Assembly (NCBI RefSeq): GCF_001541925.1
Contig: NZ_LQMW01000026.1
Coordinates: forward strand, 1-52,337
Reading direction: 5' to 3'
DNA length: 52,337 nt
Source of the DNA: Nitrosopumilus sp. Nsub
Lineage (GTDB): Archaea > Thermoproteota > Nitrososphaeria > Nitrososphaerales > Nitrosopumilaceae
A program made the position numbers and the translations under genes. Shown here in pieces: positions 20,100 through 29,202 of the stretch (position 1 is the first letter of the stretch; each line of letters starts with the position of its first letter). Below the pieces are notes generated by a model. It was not told the DNA's origin. It searched no databases and saw only the letters and a program-made list of their open reading frames with translations.

Positions 20100-21866
20100 A
20101 TGGAATATTCTATTTTAGCAGAATCTTTTGAAAAAATGGAATCAACCAGAAAAAGATTAGAGCTTACACAATTATTAGTTGAGTTATTTGAAAAAACACC
20201 ACAAGAAGTAATTTCAAAAATAGTTTATTTGATTCAGGGAAAGTTAAGACCAGACTTTGAAGGTGTTGAATTAGGAGTTGCAGAAAAATTAGCAATTAGA
20301 GCAATTTCAAAATCATCAGGAATTGCAATTAAAAAAATTGAAGAAGAGTATACAAAAGGAGGAGACTTAGGACATGCTGCAGCTATAATTTTAGAACAAA
20401 AAACACAAACGACGTTTCTTGTTGAAGACATTACAGTAGAAAGAGTCTATGACACGTTGTTCAAGATTGCAAAATTAGAAGGGTCAAGATCTCAAGACAT
20501 GAAAATAAAATACATTTCAAGTTTGTTAAATGATGCAAATCCATTAGAAGCAAGTTTTATTTTGAAAATTTTGTTGGGTACTCTAAGATTAGGCATAGCT
20601 GAAAACACAGTAATGGATGCACTGGCAGTGAGGTATTCAGGAAACAAAGAAAATAGGAAATTATTACAAAATGCATACAATGTCTCAAGTGATTTAGGAA
20701 AAGTAGCAGAGACAATTGCATCAGAAGGAATTCAAGGAATTGAAAAATTCAAAGTGAATTTGTTTAATCCAATTCGTCCAATGCTTGCAGACAGAGTAAA
20801 AAGTGAAAAAGAAGTTATTGAAAAAATGGGGGAAGAGTTTGCAATTGAATACAAATTGGATGGAGAAAGAGTTCAACTTCACATTGAAGGAGAGAAAATT
20901 GAATTATTCTCAAGAAGTTTGGAAAAAATTTCAAGTTATTATCCAGACATTATTGAAAAAATTCCAAAAATGATTCAAGCTGAAGATGCGATTATGGAAG
21001 CAGAGATTGTAGCAATTAATGAAAACACAGGAGATTTTTTACCGTTTCAGGAATTAATGCATAGAAGAAGAAAATACAAAATTGAAAAAGCAGTTACAGA
21101 ATATCCAATTACAGTGAATTTTTTTGATTTACTTTATTGTAATGGAAAAGATTGTACAGATTTGAATTACATTGAAAGAAGAAAAAAATTAGAAAATATT
21201 ATTCAGGAAAATGAATTTGCAAAATTTATTCCAATGACTTTAGCAAAAAATGAAAATGAAATTGAAGAATTTTTTGAAAATAGCATCAATGCAGGAAGTG
21301 AAGGATTGATGTTAAAGATGTTAGACAAACCATATCAAGCAGGCTCTAGAGGAAGTCACTGGTTAAAATTGAAAAGAGAATATAGAAATGAATTAGGAGA
21401 TAGTTTAGATCTTGTAGTTGTAGGAGGATTTTTTGGAAAAGGTAGAAGAACTGGAAGTTATGGAACACTATTGCTTTCAACATATGATGAAAACACAGAC
21501 ACATTTCCCAGCATATGTAAAGTCGGCACAGGGTTTACTGATGAAAGTTTAGATCAATTATATCAAATTTTGAACCCAAAAACAACAATCAAAAAAAATC
21601 CTCGCATCAACAGTGAGATGAATGCAGACGTATGGTTTGAACCAGAATTAGTAATTGAAGTTGTTGCATCAGAAATAACATTGAGTCCAATTCACAAAGT
21701 AGCACGAGATGAAATAAGAAAAGATACAGGATTGGCATTGAGATTTCCAAAGTTTACAGGAAAAATTAGAGTTGAAAAAATGGCAGAAGATGCATCAACA
21801 GATGATGAAGTAATTTCACTATACAAAGGGCAGAATAAAGCTGCTCACGATAAAAATTTAATCTAA
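20100..21866 (+). CDS. lig: ATP-dependent DNA ligase
   Basis: 588 residues, usual archaeal LigI length. The adenylated lysine lies in EYKLDGERVQ (K252). Nucleotidyltransferase motifs III-V follow: EAEIVAIN, TVNFFDLLYCNG, GSEGLMLKM and SHWLKLKREY. The N-terminal helical DNA-binding domain (residues 1-200) and C-terminal OB domain with SPIHKVARDEIRKDTGLALRFPxF complete it. It seals nicks in replication and repair. Confidence 0.97.
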   Translation: MEYSILAESFEKMESTRKRLELTQLLVELFEKTPQEVISKIVYLIQGKLRPDFEGVELGVAEKLAIRAISKSSGIAIKKIEEEYTKGGDLGHAAAIILEQKTQTTFLVEDITVERVYDTLFKIAKLEGSRSQDMKIKYISSLLNDANPLEASFILKILLGTLRLGIAENTVMDALAVRYSGNKENRKLLQNAYNVSSDLGKVAETIASEGIQGIEKFKVNLFNPIRPMLADRVKSEKEVIEKMGEEFAIEYKLDGERVQLHIEGEKIELFSRSLEKISSYYPDIIEKIPKMIQAEDAIMEAEIVAINENTGDFLPFQELMHRRRKYKIEKAVTEYPITVNFFDLLYCNGKDCTDLNYIERRKKLENIIQENEFAKFIPMTLAKNENEIEEFFENSINAGSEGLMLKMLDKPYQAGSRGSHWLKLKREYRNELGDSLDLVVVGGFFGKGRRTGSYGTLLLSTYDENTDTFPSICKVGTGFTDESLDQLYQILNPKTTIKKNPRINSEMNADVWFEPELVIEVVASEITLSPIHKVARDEIRKDTGLALRFPKFTGKIRVEKMAEDASTDDEVISLYKGQNKAAHDKNLI

Positions 21867-21931
21867 CACGCTCAAAAAATATCAAAAATCATAGAGGATT
21901 TAAATTACCAACAGGCATCTGACTTTGTATT

Positions 21932-22585
21932 ATGTATAGTGGAGAACTTGAAGTTCAAGCAAAAAGAAAGGCAATAGCAGTTTTACAAGATGAGATCAAT
22001 AGAATTCTAAATGCATCAAGAGAACTTGCAACACTAACAGAAGCCTTAATGAAAAAGGACAAAAAAGGAATCAAAAACACATTAGAACAAATCTCAACAA
22101 TTGAAGAAGAAGTAGAAAACTTGAGAAGAAAAATCACACGTGAAGTTGCAGACGTAGGAGGATTAATCATGAATAGAGAAAATCTTCTGAACACAGCTTA
22201 TACGATGGATGAAATTGCAGGATATATCACAGGAATTGCATTCAAACTTTCTAATGTAAAAATTACTACATTAAAAAGTTCAAAACTTGACAAGGATATT
22301 GCAGAACTAATATCATTAGTAGTAGATGAAGTCTACAAACTTAATGAAATTATTAGAAGTCTCAATACAAACACTGCCAATGCAATTGAATTAGCTCAAG
22401 AAACTCAAACAATTGAAAGAGAGATAGACATCAAATACAGAGATGCAACAATTAAACTTCTCAACGAAGTTAAAGATCCAAAAGAATTGTTGTTAATCAA
22501 AGATGTTATTGAAGGAATTGAGGAGATGTCTGACAAATGTCAGAGAGTTTCAGACTCATTCATCCTATTAGCATTAAGCCTATAG
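21932..22585 (+). CDS. PhoU-like / DUF47 protein
   Basis: 217 residues, all-helical, with long amphipathic helices and repeated acidic pairs (EEEVENLRRKITREVADVGG, ETQTIEREIDIKYRDATIKL, IEGIEEMSDKCQRVSDSFI). This is the DUF47/PhoU four-helix pattern seen in partners of PiT phosphate transporters, where acidic clusters bind metals. No transporter is adjacent. It lies 65 bases after ligase. Confidence 0.8.
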   Translation: MYSGELEVQAKRKAIAVLQDEINRILNASRELATLTEALMKKDKKGIKNTLEQISTIEEEVENLRRKITREVADVGGLIMNRENLLNTAYTMDEIAGYITGIAFKLSNVKITTLKSSKLDKDIAELISLVVDEVYKLNEIIRSLNTNTANAIELAQETQTIEREIDIKYRDATIKLLNEVKDPKELLLIKDVIEGIEEMSDKCQRVSDSFILLALSL

Positions 22586-22678
22586 CCAAAGAGAATTAAA
22601 ATTTCTAGTTTATTTTTAATATAATTAACGTTAGTTGTAAAGTATAGAATTCATATACATTGAATATTCAATAACAAT

Positions 22679-23215
22679 ATGAAAAGTGAATTAATAGAAA
22701 ATAGAATAATTGTATGGAATATTGAAGATTCAAAGAAACTTTTCAGTGAAGGATATTATGGGAAACCGATTGGAATGCCTAAACCAAAAATTGAAGAAAT
22801 TGATGTCCCATTAATTTTGGATTTAATTGAAGGGTATTACTTGTTAGAAAAGAAAAAAATCACAATTACTAAATTAAAACAAAAAATTAAGACAGAAGAA
22901 ATGATAGAGATTTGTAAAAACGAAGTACATGATTTTGAAAAAAAGTATATTGTTTACAAAGATTTTCGAGAGAAAGGATACATAATTAATCCAGGAATAA
23001 AATTCGGATTTGATTTTGCAGTATATGAAAAAGGTCCAGGAATTGATCATGCACCATTTTTAATTCAGGTGTATAACAGAAATGAACCAATTACATCTAC
23101 AGGAATTGTTCTTGCAGGACGATTAGCTACGACAGTAAGGAAACAATTCATCTTAGCTATTCCAAAAGGAAAAGATAAAGTAGATTTTCTTGCTCTAGAT
23201 TGGTGGAAAGCTTAA
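22679..23215 (+). CDS. endA: tRNA-splicing endonuclease
   Basis: 178 residues. The C-terminal catalytic domain carries the triad: Tyr in FREKGYIINPGIKFGFDF, His in GPGIDHAPFLIQV and Lys in ATTVRKQFILAIP. It cuts bulge-helix-bulge motifs in pre-tRNA and pre-rRNA, so the 16S/23S processing stems in this window are likely substrates. Length suits a single-catalytic-domain homodimer/homotetramer form. The end overlaps the convergent gene by four bases. Confidence 0.93.
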   Translation: MKSELIENRIIVWNIEDSKKLFSEGYYGKPIGMPKPKIEEIDVPLILDLIEGYYLLEKKKITITKLKQKIKTEEMIEICKNEVHDFEKKYIVYKDFREKGYIINPGIKFGFDFAVYEKGPGIDHAPFLIQVYNRNEPITSTGIVLAGRLATTVRKQFILAIPKGKDKVDFLALDWWKA

Positions 23216-23589
23216 ACAGATTTAATGTGACCAGCAATGCGGTCATAAATTTCAAATAATTCTTTGGTGATGCCAAATGAAATATGATTTTCCCATTTAC
23301 CACGAATTCGAATTGCAGTATCTGTAGGTTCAACATAGATTGTTGCATCCTTTATAGTTTGTTTTGCAATCATTTCATTTAATTCAGAATCAGAATTCAA
23401 TTTAGTAGCCAAATCACCATATCCGTTCCATTCTACTTTAGCAATTACTTTGGAACCAAAATGACCTTTAGTACTCAAAGATGTCTTTGCGATATAATTG
23501 ATACCAGAAGAACCAGCGTTTTTTCTTACAATAAATTGTGCTTGAAATCTATCTAAGGCACCCCAAGGAAGTGGATTTGGATCTTGCAT
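23212..23589 (-). CDS. Conserved hypothetical protein, 125 aa
   Basis: Soluble beta-rich protein. MQDPNPLPWGALDRFQAQFI is followed by strands such as FGSKVIAKVEWNGYGDLATK, DATIYVEPTDTAIRIRGKWE and a C-terminal helix ELFEIYDRIAGHI. No family recognised. It is translated two bases after the upstream 78-aa gene, so the two form an operon. Confidence 0.65.
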   Translation of the reverse strand: MQDPNPLPWGALDRFQAQFIVRKNAGSSGINYIAKTSLSTKGHFGSKVIAKVEWNGYGDLATKLNSDSELNEMIAKQTIKDATIYVEPTDTAIRIRGKWENHISFGITKELFEIYDRIAGHIKSV

Positions 23590-23591
23590 GA

Positions 23592-23828
23592 TTATCCCTT
23601 TTGAATTATTTGTACGACGTCAATATTTGAATTTTTAATTTCAATGCACCCCTTATTTGTAACCATTCTAGGAGTTTGAGAAAAGTATCTGCTATAGTAA
23701 TCATCATTTTCAACTTCATCAGTGGCGATTTCTTTAGATTCAGAATCCACACCGATCTCTTTTAACATATCACTGAATTTTTCAGGCCATGTTTGGTAAA
23801 TGAAAGTATCAGATTCTGTATCATGCAT
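23592..23828 (-). CDS. Hypothetical acidic protein, 78 aa
   Basis: MHDTESDTFIYQTWPEKFSD and a middle region rich in Asp/Glu (DEVENDDYYSRYFSQTP); the C-terminus CIEIKNSNIDVVQIIQ looks like strands. No recognised domain. First gene of a two-gene operon with the following 125-aa protein. Its ATG abuts a plus-strand ATG inside the palindrome ATGCAT (23823-23828). Confidence 0.6.
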   Translation of the reverse strand: MHDTESDTFIYQTWPEKFSDMLKEIGVDSESKEIATDEVENDDYYSRYFSQTPRMVTNKGCIEIKNSNIDVVQIIQKG

Positions 23829-23924
23829 AAAAAATCTCTGAACATACCCACAAATAAAGATATCAAGAAAAAATCCCTAGAGATCAATCCAAATAAATAT
23901 GCAAAAGTTTTTTATTTTTTTAAC

Positions 23925-25691
23925 TTGAAATTCCAAGGCAAAACTGCATTAATTACAGGTAGTGGTACAGGAATTGGTAAGGCCATAGCAACAAAATTTG
24001 TTGAAAATGGTGCAAGTGTGATTATTTTAGGTAGAAGAAAAGAACCATTAGAAGAAGCATCAAAAGATCTAGAACAAATTATTTCAAATAAAAATAGTGG
24101 TGCATCTGTTAAGATTTTTGCCGGAGTAGATGTTGCAGACGAATCAGCAATGACCTCAATGTTTGATGCGCTAAAAAATGACAATGTTAACGTAGATTAT
24201 ATTATTAACAATGCAGGAGTTTCAGGTCCTGTAACATGTTTTCCAAATTCACCATTAAAAGATTTCAAAAGTACAATTGCAATTCATCTAACAGGTACAT
24301 TTTGGGGTTCAGTTCAAGCACTAAAAGTAATGAAAGAAGGTGGAAAAATTATCACAATTTCAACATTCTTTACAGAAGAAAGACCACTTGAACAAAGACC
24401 TTACAGATTTAGAAGTCCATATACAGCATCACAAGGAGCTAAAAACAGACTTGCTGAAGCAATGTCATGGGAATTAACTGATAAAGGAATCATATCAATT
24501 GCAACAAACCCAGGTCCAGTACATTCAGATAGAATTTACAAAACAGTATATCCAAAAGCTGCAGCTGAATTCATGAGAGTAAGTGGATTTGAAGACTTGA
24601 GTCCTACAGAAGTTGAAGAAGCAAAAGATGATTTGTTAGAATGTATTCTTGCAGATGGAATTGACAAAGAAGGAATTGCAAAAACTGCTGAGAAATTAGC
24701 AAATGGAAAAGATGTTGCAAAACTAACAGAGACATTTACAAATTTACTTACAAAAATTCAAACAATTGCTGAAAAAGTTCAAAACAATACATCACATATG
24801 ATTGCTAACAGAGAATTTTTAGCTCAGACACAAGTATCAGAATCAGTTCTAAATTTGTGTGATGATGAAATTGCCAAAATCCTTAACGGAAAAGTTATTC
24901 CAGGAGATAGAGTATTTTATCCAGTAAAACCACATATTGGAACAACAGCTCCAGGAGTACATCAACCAGACTTTTCAGGTAAGTCAGTTGTATTTGCAAT
25001 TGATGGCACTGATAAAACAGATGCAGAGAGAGTAGAATTCTTAGCACAGCATGTTGAGAAAAACGGAGGTAAAGTTGCATGTTTCATTTCACAATCAACT
25101 CCAACAGATGTTCAAGAACATATCAGCAGTAAATTCCATTCACATGTTGTAGATATTACAAATCCTGAAGAAATGGAGAGATGGTTTAATACCGCTAAGA
25201 CAAATCTAGGAGAAATTTTAGGTGTAATTCATGTAACTGGAAAACTTCCAGAAATTGGTAAATTAACAGAATTGAATAGAGCAGGATGGGAAGAATTAGT
25301 TGCAAAATTCATTTCAACCCCAGCAACAGTTGCACAAAGAGCATTAGAACACTTTGTACCAGGCGGAGACAAAGATCCAAGATTATACAAAGATACCAAA
25401 GGAGCAATCATGATAATTGGGCCAGATTTACCAATAGGACGTAAAGTGACAGGAACTCAAAGAGCTCAAGTAGAGGTTTTCAGAGGAGCATTACGCCCAT
25501 TCACTACAACAGTTAATCAAGAATTAAGTGATGTATTGAAATCAAAAATCAGAATGTTTACAGTTTTCCCAGGTTCAGTTACAGGTGCAGAACCAGATAA
25601 TCAAAAAATTGCGGATGCATTCAACTTTTTAGTTTCAGAAAATTCAGATTCATCTGCAGAAGTAACATTCTGTGTTGATGAAACAAGATAA
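23925..25691 (+). CDS. Tandem short-chain dehydrogenase/reductase (two SDR domains)
   Basis: From the TTG at 23925 the protein is 588 residues and begins (M)KFQGKTALITGSGTGIGKAI, the normal SDR start with the TGxxxGIG cofactor loop. Domain 1 has YIINNAGVSGP and NPGPVHSDRIY. The catalytic motif reads YTASQ, with Gln at the place of the usual YxxxK lysine and a Lys three residues later. About 270 residues on, after a helical linker, a second Rossmann domain follows (SGKSVVFAIDGTDKTDAERV … HVTGKLPEIG … FTVFPGSVTGAEP) with a degenerate cofactor loop. The frame is open to 23793, but a TATA-like stretch (about 23891-23900) lies about 25 bases before the TTG. Each half of Chloroflexus malonyl-CoA reductase has such a two-SDR layout; substrate here is unproven. 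Confidence 0.8.
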   Translation: MKFQGKTALITGSGTGIGKAIATKFVENGASVIILGRRKEPLEEASKDLEQIISNKNSGASVKIFAGVDVADESAMTSMFDALKNDNVNVDYIINNAGVSGPVTCFPNSPLKDFKSTIAIHLTGTFWGSVQALKVMKEGGKIITISTFFTEERPLEQRPYRFRSPYTASQGAKNRLAEAMSWELTDKGIISIATNPGPVHSDRIYKTVYPKAAAEFMRVSGFEDLSPTEVEEAKDDLLECILADGIDKEGIAKTAEKLANGKDVAKLTETFTNLLTKIQTIAEKVQNNTSHMIANREFLAQTQVSESVLNLCDDEIAKILNGKVIPGDRVFYPVKPHIGTTAPGVHQPDFSGKSVVFAIDGTDKTDAERVEFLAQHVEKNGGKVACFISQSTPTDVQEHISSKFHSHVVDITNPEEMERWFNTAKTNLGEILGVIHVTGKLPEIGKLTELNRAGWEELVAKFISTPATVAQRALEHFVPGGDKDPRLYKDTKGAIMIIGPDLPIGRKVTGTQRAQVEVFRGALRPFTTTVNQELSDVLKSKIRMFTVFPGSVTGAEPDNQKIADAFNFLVSENSDSSAEVTFCVDETR

Positions 25692-25693
25692 GA

Positions 25694-26149
25694 ATGAAAA
25701 AATTTTCAGAATTTATTGTCGGTGAATCATTTTATTCAACATGCAGTATTTCAGATGATGAATTAGAAGAATATCTAAAATTCTCAAGAGTAAAAAATGT
25801 ATTTTTGGAAAATAAAGTCAATGAAGGACGTCAATTAGTTTCAGGAAGAGCAATTTTATCAAGAATGGAAGGAGAATTTACAAGACTAAATCAAATTTAT
25901 GGAAATCAAATAATATTTTTGGGAACAGATGGAGACTCAGAATGGGAAAATAGAAACACAAGATTTCTAAAACCATTGTATACAGATCAAGTTTTAAAAT
26001 TAAAATTCACAATAGTTCAAAAAGAAGAAATAGATGAAAACTTTGGAAAAATAATAATTAATTTTGAAGGAACTACACAAGAAAATGAACTAATAATAAT
26101 TGCCAAAAATAATATTTACAGAATTAAAAAGGAACCAGAAAATAATTAA
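25694..26149 (+). CDS. Hot-dog-fold / MaoC-like acyl dehydratase domain protein
   Basis: 151 residues. The start KKFSEFIVGESFYSTCSISD with ELEEYLKFSRVKNVFLE is the opening of MaoC-like (R-hydratase) proteins. VSGRAILSRMEGEFTRL replaces the usual central-helix signature HPDxxxA...G...SG, and FLKPLYTDQVLKLKFTIVQK matches the P-(V/L)-xxGD strand. The catalytic Asp/His pair of R-hydratases is not evident, so thioester binding or a changed activity is possible. It starts two bases after the tandem-SDR stop, so both act in one pathway, probably on an acyl-CoA. Confidence 0.65.
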   Translation: MKKFSEFIVGESFYSTCSISDDELEEYLKFSRVKNVFLENKVNEGRQLVSGRAILSRMEGEFTRLNQIYGNQIIFLGTDGDSEWENRNTRFLKPLYTDQVLKLKFTIVQKEEIDENFGKIIINFEGTTQENELIIIAKNNIYRIKKEPENN

Positions 26150-26154
26150 TTAAA

Positions 26155-26215
26155 CTAAGGAGCCGACTAGTCTCCTCAGCCATCAGATCAAAAGATCTAA
26201 CGAACACCTTTTATC
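26155..26215. other. GC-rich foldable segment between convergent genes
   Basis: In AT-rich surroundings, about 50 bases have near 50% GC. AGGAG pairs with CTCCT across nine bases, and AGATC-AAAA-GATCT forms a hairpin. It may be a bidirectional terminator for the MaoC-like and TSUP genes or a small RNA. No C/D-box motifs could be completed. Confidence 0.35.
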
Positions 26216-26252
26216 AAAAAATTACTATAAAAATGCCAATAATTTTTTGAGG

Positions 26253-27029
26253 CTAGAATAAAGAACCACTGGTCAAAGAATCAAAAAATAATTTTACAGC
26301 TGTAATTACAAGTACCATAGAAATTAAAATTTTTAAATTTCGTTCCTTTACACTTAACGATAATTTTGCTCCCACTAGTCCTCCAAAAAAAGCACCTATT
26401 GCTAAAAATCCTGATTGTATAAAATCAGGATGTCCCAAAATACTATGAACAATTACTCCAGATAATGATGCAAATAATAAAATAAATTGTGAGGTAGGAG
26501 CAGCCTTTTTCATAGACATTCCCATTCCAACAATCATCAATGGGACAAATACAATCCCACCACCAATTCCAAAAAAGGAGGAAATAATCCCTGCAAAAAA
26601 GCTAGAACCAATTATTAGGAGAATTAATTGTTTTGAAATTATTTTTTCTTTAGATTCAACTTGTTTTCTTAAGAAAATGTAAACAGAAGATGCTATCAAT
26701 ACAAAACCAAATAAAATTTTAAAAATATCAGGGGCAACATCAGTAGAAATAACTGCACCAAGAATAGTACCAGGAATTGCAAGTAAACCAAGTTTCAATC
26801 CTAAAGAAAATTCAATTCTTTTTTGTTTTGAATAGGAAATTGTAGAAGCAATAGAATTACTAAATGCAGCAAAAAGACTATTACTTGCAGCAATAGTAGG
26901 AGGAATTCCCAAAAATGTTAAAACTGGAACAACAATTATTCCACCACCCAGACCAATCATAGATCCTAATATTCCAGCTGCAAATCCTAAAGGAATTAAC
27001 CATAATTGATCAATCATTGTAATCGCCAA
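26253..27029 (-). CDS. TSUP-family (TauE/SafE) membrane transporter
   Basis: 258 residues with about eight membrane helices. Two homologous halves each carry the family GxxxGxGGG(I/F)xxVPxL motif: GMIGLGGGIIVVPVLTFLG near residue 25 and FFGIGGGIVFVPLMIVG near residue 155. Members export or import sulfite, sulfoacetate or other anions; the substrate here is unknown. Full length. Confidence 0.9.
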   Translation of the reverse strand: MAITMIDQLWLIPLGFAAGILGSMIGLGGGIIVVPVLTFLGIPPTIAASNSLFAAFSNSIASTISYSKQKRIEFSLGLKLGLLAIPGTILGAVISTDVAPDIFKILFGFVLIASSVYIFLRKQVESKEKIISKQLILLIIGSSFFAGIISSFFGIGGGIVFVPLMIVGMGMSMKKAAPTSQFILLFASLSGVIVHSILGHPDFIQSGFLAIGAFFGGLVGAKLSLSVKERNLKILISMVLVITAVKLFFDSLTSGSLF

Positions 27030-27054
27030 TCAAATAATTTTATCATATATTAGA

Positions 27055-27684
27055 CTACTTTAGAACAATTAAAGTCCACAAATAAGAGTCATTTTTGTAA
27101 GTAATTTCAAGAATCAATGTTTCATCGCCCAATCCAGTAACTGTAGACTTCAAAGGTACTGTTTGAGAAGATTCAACATATTTTATTTGAGCAGCATCTA
27201 TCCAGGCAGTAATAGATTCAAAGCCCCCAGGTTGTTTTTCATCCCAACAATCACAAACTAAAGATTCAACCATAGTTTTAAAAACAATTTCAACTTCATC
27301 AGATTTTGAATTTACAAATGGTGAAGATTCAACTAGTGCAATAGCCATTATAGGATTATCAGGAACACCGCCCATGCTAATATTTCCTAGAGATCTACCA
27401 TCAGGGCCTTGTATGGCAGTTGTTGTACAATAACTAATTTTGGATAAAATGTCATCACGAATAGCACAGTAGTTTCCAATAGTATGATCTGTGACAGGAC
27501 TAGGGGTAGACATGAAAATATTTTCTTCAGATAATGATGTTTTTATTTTTTCAACATCATAAAATGTGAATCCATATTGATAGAGATTTTCTGAAGAAGG
27601 CATAGAAGGTTCTTCAGGGATTAAAAAGATAGCAGCAGTAGAGATAATTATTACGATTATAGGAATCATAATTTTAGAATTCAA
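27055..27684 (-). CDS. Membrane-anchored extracellular protein, 209 aa
   Basis: An N-terminal hydrophobic segment (IMIPIIVIIISTAAIFLIP) is either an anchor or an uncleaved signal. The extracellular domain contains five cysteines, including CDCWDEKQPGGFES, which could form disulfides or bind metal. The domain includes ITAWIDAAQIKYVESSQTVP, which resembles secreted proteins of this lineage. No family name is given. It lies 41 bases downstream of the DUF192 gene. Confidence 0.65.
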   Translation of the reverse strand: MNSKIMIPIIVIIISTAAIFLIPEEPSMPSSENLYQYGFTFYDVEKIKTSLSEENIFMSTPSPVTDHTIGNYCAIRDDILSKISYCTTTAIQGPDGRSLGNISMGGVPDNPIMAIALVESSPFVNSKSDEVEIVFKTMVESLVCDCWDEKQPGGFESITAWIDAAQIKYVESSQTVPLKSTVTGLGDETLILEITYKNDSYLWTLIVLK

Positions 27685-27725
27685 TAATTATTTAAAAATA
27701 GATTATAAGATAAGGTTTTGCAATT

Positions 27726-28220
27726 TTAGATAGAAATTATTTCCATAATAGAATCTTTGGTAATATTATTTTGTTCTACAAATCCGGATGTGACTTCAAG
27801 AATATATGTTGCTTCACCATCAGGTACAAAACTAGGACATCCAGCTGCAATTTCAACAGGAATTACACAAGGCGGCACATTTGTTTTAATATGTACAACC
27901 TTACCATCATTATCAAACCAAATCATATCTAATTCAAATTGCATGTTAAGCATCCATAATGAATACAACCCCTGTTCAGGAAATACAAAAAGCATTCCTT
28001 GATCTAAAGGTAATTGATCTTGAAACATCAATCCACGAACACGAGTTGGTTCAGTATCAGCTATTTGCACTTCAAGTATAGTTTCATCAACTTTAATCAT
28101 ACCTTTAGGAAATTTGACTTGTTCAAGCTTTATCTCACTGGGCAGAGTCAATAATCCAATGGAACCAATAATTACAGCAGCAATGAAAATGGGAATCAAT
28201 GCCTGTGCCTTAGTAGTCAT
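27726..28220 (-). CDS. Secreted/anchored DUF192 protein
   Basis: 164 residues with an N-terminal membrane helix (LIPIFIAAVIIGSIGLLTLP). The DUF192 domain is recognised from VRGLMFQDQLPLDQGMLFVF, LWMLNMQFELDMIWFD and GEATYILEVTSGF. The family is extracytoplasmic and of unknown biochemical role. Here the domain holds an extra CVIP…GCPSF pair of cysteines. Likely in one unit with the following secreted protein gene. Confidence 0.88.
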   Translation of the reverse strand: MTTKAQALIPIFIAAVIIGSIGLLTLPSEIKLEQVKFPKGMIKVDETILEVQIADTEPTRVRGLMFQDQLPLDQGMLFVFPEQGLYSLWMLNMQFELDMIWFDNDGKVVHIKTNVPPCVIPVEIAAGCPSFVPDGEATYILEVTSGFVEQNNITKDSIMEIISI

Positions 28221-28258
28221 AATCTAGTTTAGTTCAATCCCATTAAAAACTCAGTGCG

Positions 28259-28609
28259 TTAACTTACAGTTTTTCTAAAATCACTAATCGTAGAAATAGT
28301 GCTTTTAGTATGATGACCAATATCATGTATAGTACTTCCGTTGTATTTTTTATCTAAATATCTTCCAGCAACTATCATTGGTCCACCTATAGCACAAGTG
28401 ACACCAGTTGGTTCAGGAATCCATAACATCAAAAATCCAATTTTTTGAAGTTTTTTACCTGGAGCAGATGCTTTTTGTAAAGCCCCTAAGGAACGAGCTG
28501 TTTTAGAATCATCCATTTGTGCAATATCAGAGTAGAGATTAGCCCTACGCTTAGCAGATTCAGAAAATTTTTGTAATTTTGCTAGTCGTGCCTTTAATGG
28601 ATCATTCAT
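28259..28609 (-). CDS. Conserved hypothetical protein, 116 aa
   Basis: Basic N-terminal helical part (LKARLAKLQKFSESAKRRAN), then a hydrophobic glycine/proline-rich stretch (GFLMLWIPEPTGVTCAIGGP MIVAGRYL) that may be membrane-associated. The family is unknown to me but the gene has the local codon use and an intact frame. It is upstream of the DUF192 gene with a gap of 38 bases. Confidence 0.6.
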   Translation of the reverse strand: MNDPLKARLAKLQKFSESAKRRANLYSDIAQMDDSKTARSLGALQKASAPGKKLQKIGFLMLWIPEPTGVTCAIGGPMIVAGRYLDKKYNGSTIHDIGHHTKSTISTISDFRKTVS

Positions 28610-28737
28610 TTTAACATTAATTTAGAAAAAATTAGTTAAGATTCAAAGATAAACAATGATTACCCTCAAGTCAACAAAGAATAACTAATTCAGGTAGACA
28701 CTAAATTATAGTAGATTATTGATCATAACAAGAATAG

Positions 28738-29202
28738 ATGAAAAATAAAAACTCAAAGAGACTAGATTCAATTAAAGCGGCACATGAAGTGGAGAAAACA
28801 CGTTCAAGTTCCAGAATGGAAGACTATCTAGAAATCATCGGAGAATTAGTAGAACTAAAAGGATATGCCACAACATTAGATATTTCAAGATACATGAACG
28901 TTAGTGCCCCAAGTGTTACTAAAATGCTACAAAGATTAGACGAGGGAGGGTTTTTAGAATATGAAAAATATCACGGAATTAATTTAACAAAAAAAGGAAT
29001 TCAAGTTGCTGAAGGAATTAGACAAAACCACGGAATCTTATTAGAATTCTTCGAGATTTTAGGAGTAGGATATGATACTGCAAATCAAGATATCGAAGGA
29101 ATTGAACATCATCTCAATCCAAAAACAATCAAACAATTAAGGAAATTCATTACTTTTCTAAAAGCAAATCCAAAAATTATTGATAATTTTAAAAATCTTT
29201 AA
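28738..29202 (+). CDS. DtxR/MntR-like metal-dependent regulator
   Basis: 154 residues. After a basic tail, MEDYLEIIGELVELKGYATT begins the DtxR winged helix; the recognition helix is in VSAPSVTKMLQRLDEGGFLE and the wing in KYHGINLTKKGIQVAEGI. The dimerisation domain follows (NQDIEGIEHHLNPKTIKQL), with Glu/His residues that could bind Mn or Fe. No SH3 domain. It probably represses metal transport or storage genes elsewhere. The end overlaps the convergent ATPase gene by 14 bases. Confidence 0.85.
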   Translation: MKNKNSKRLDSIKAAHEVEKTRSSSRMEDYLEIIGELVELKGYATTLDISRYMNVSAPSVTKMLQRLDEGGFLEYEKYHGINLTKKGIQVAEGIRQNHGILLEFFEILGVGYDTANQDIEGIEHHLNPKTIKQLRKFITFLKANPKIIDNFKNL

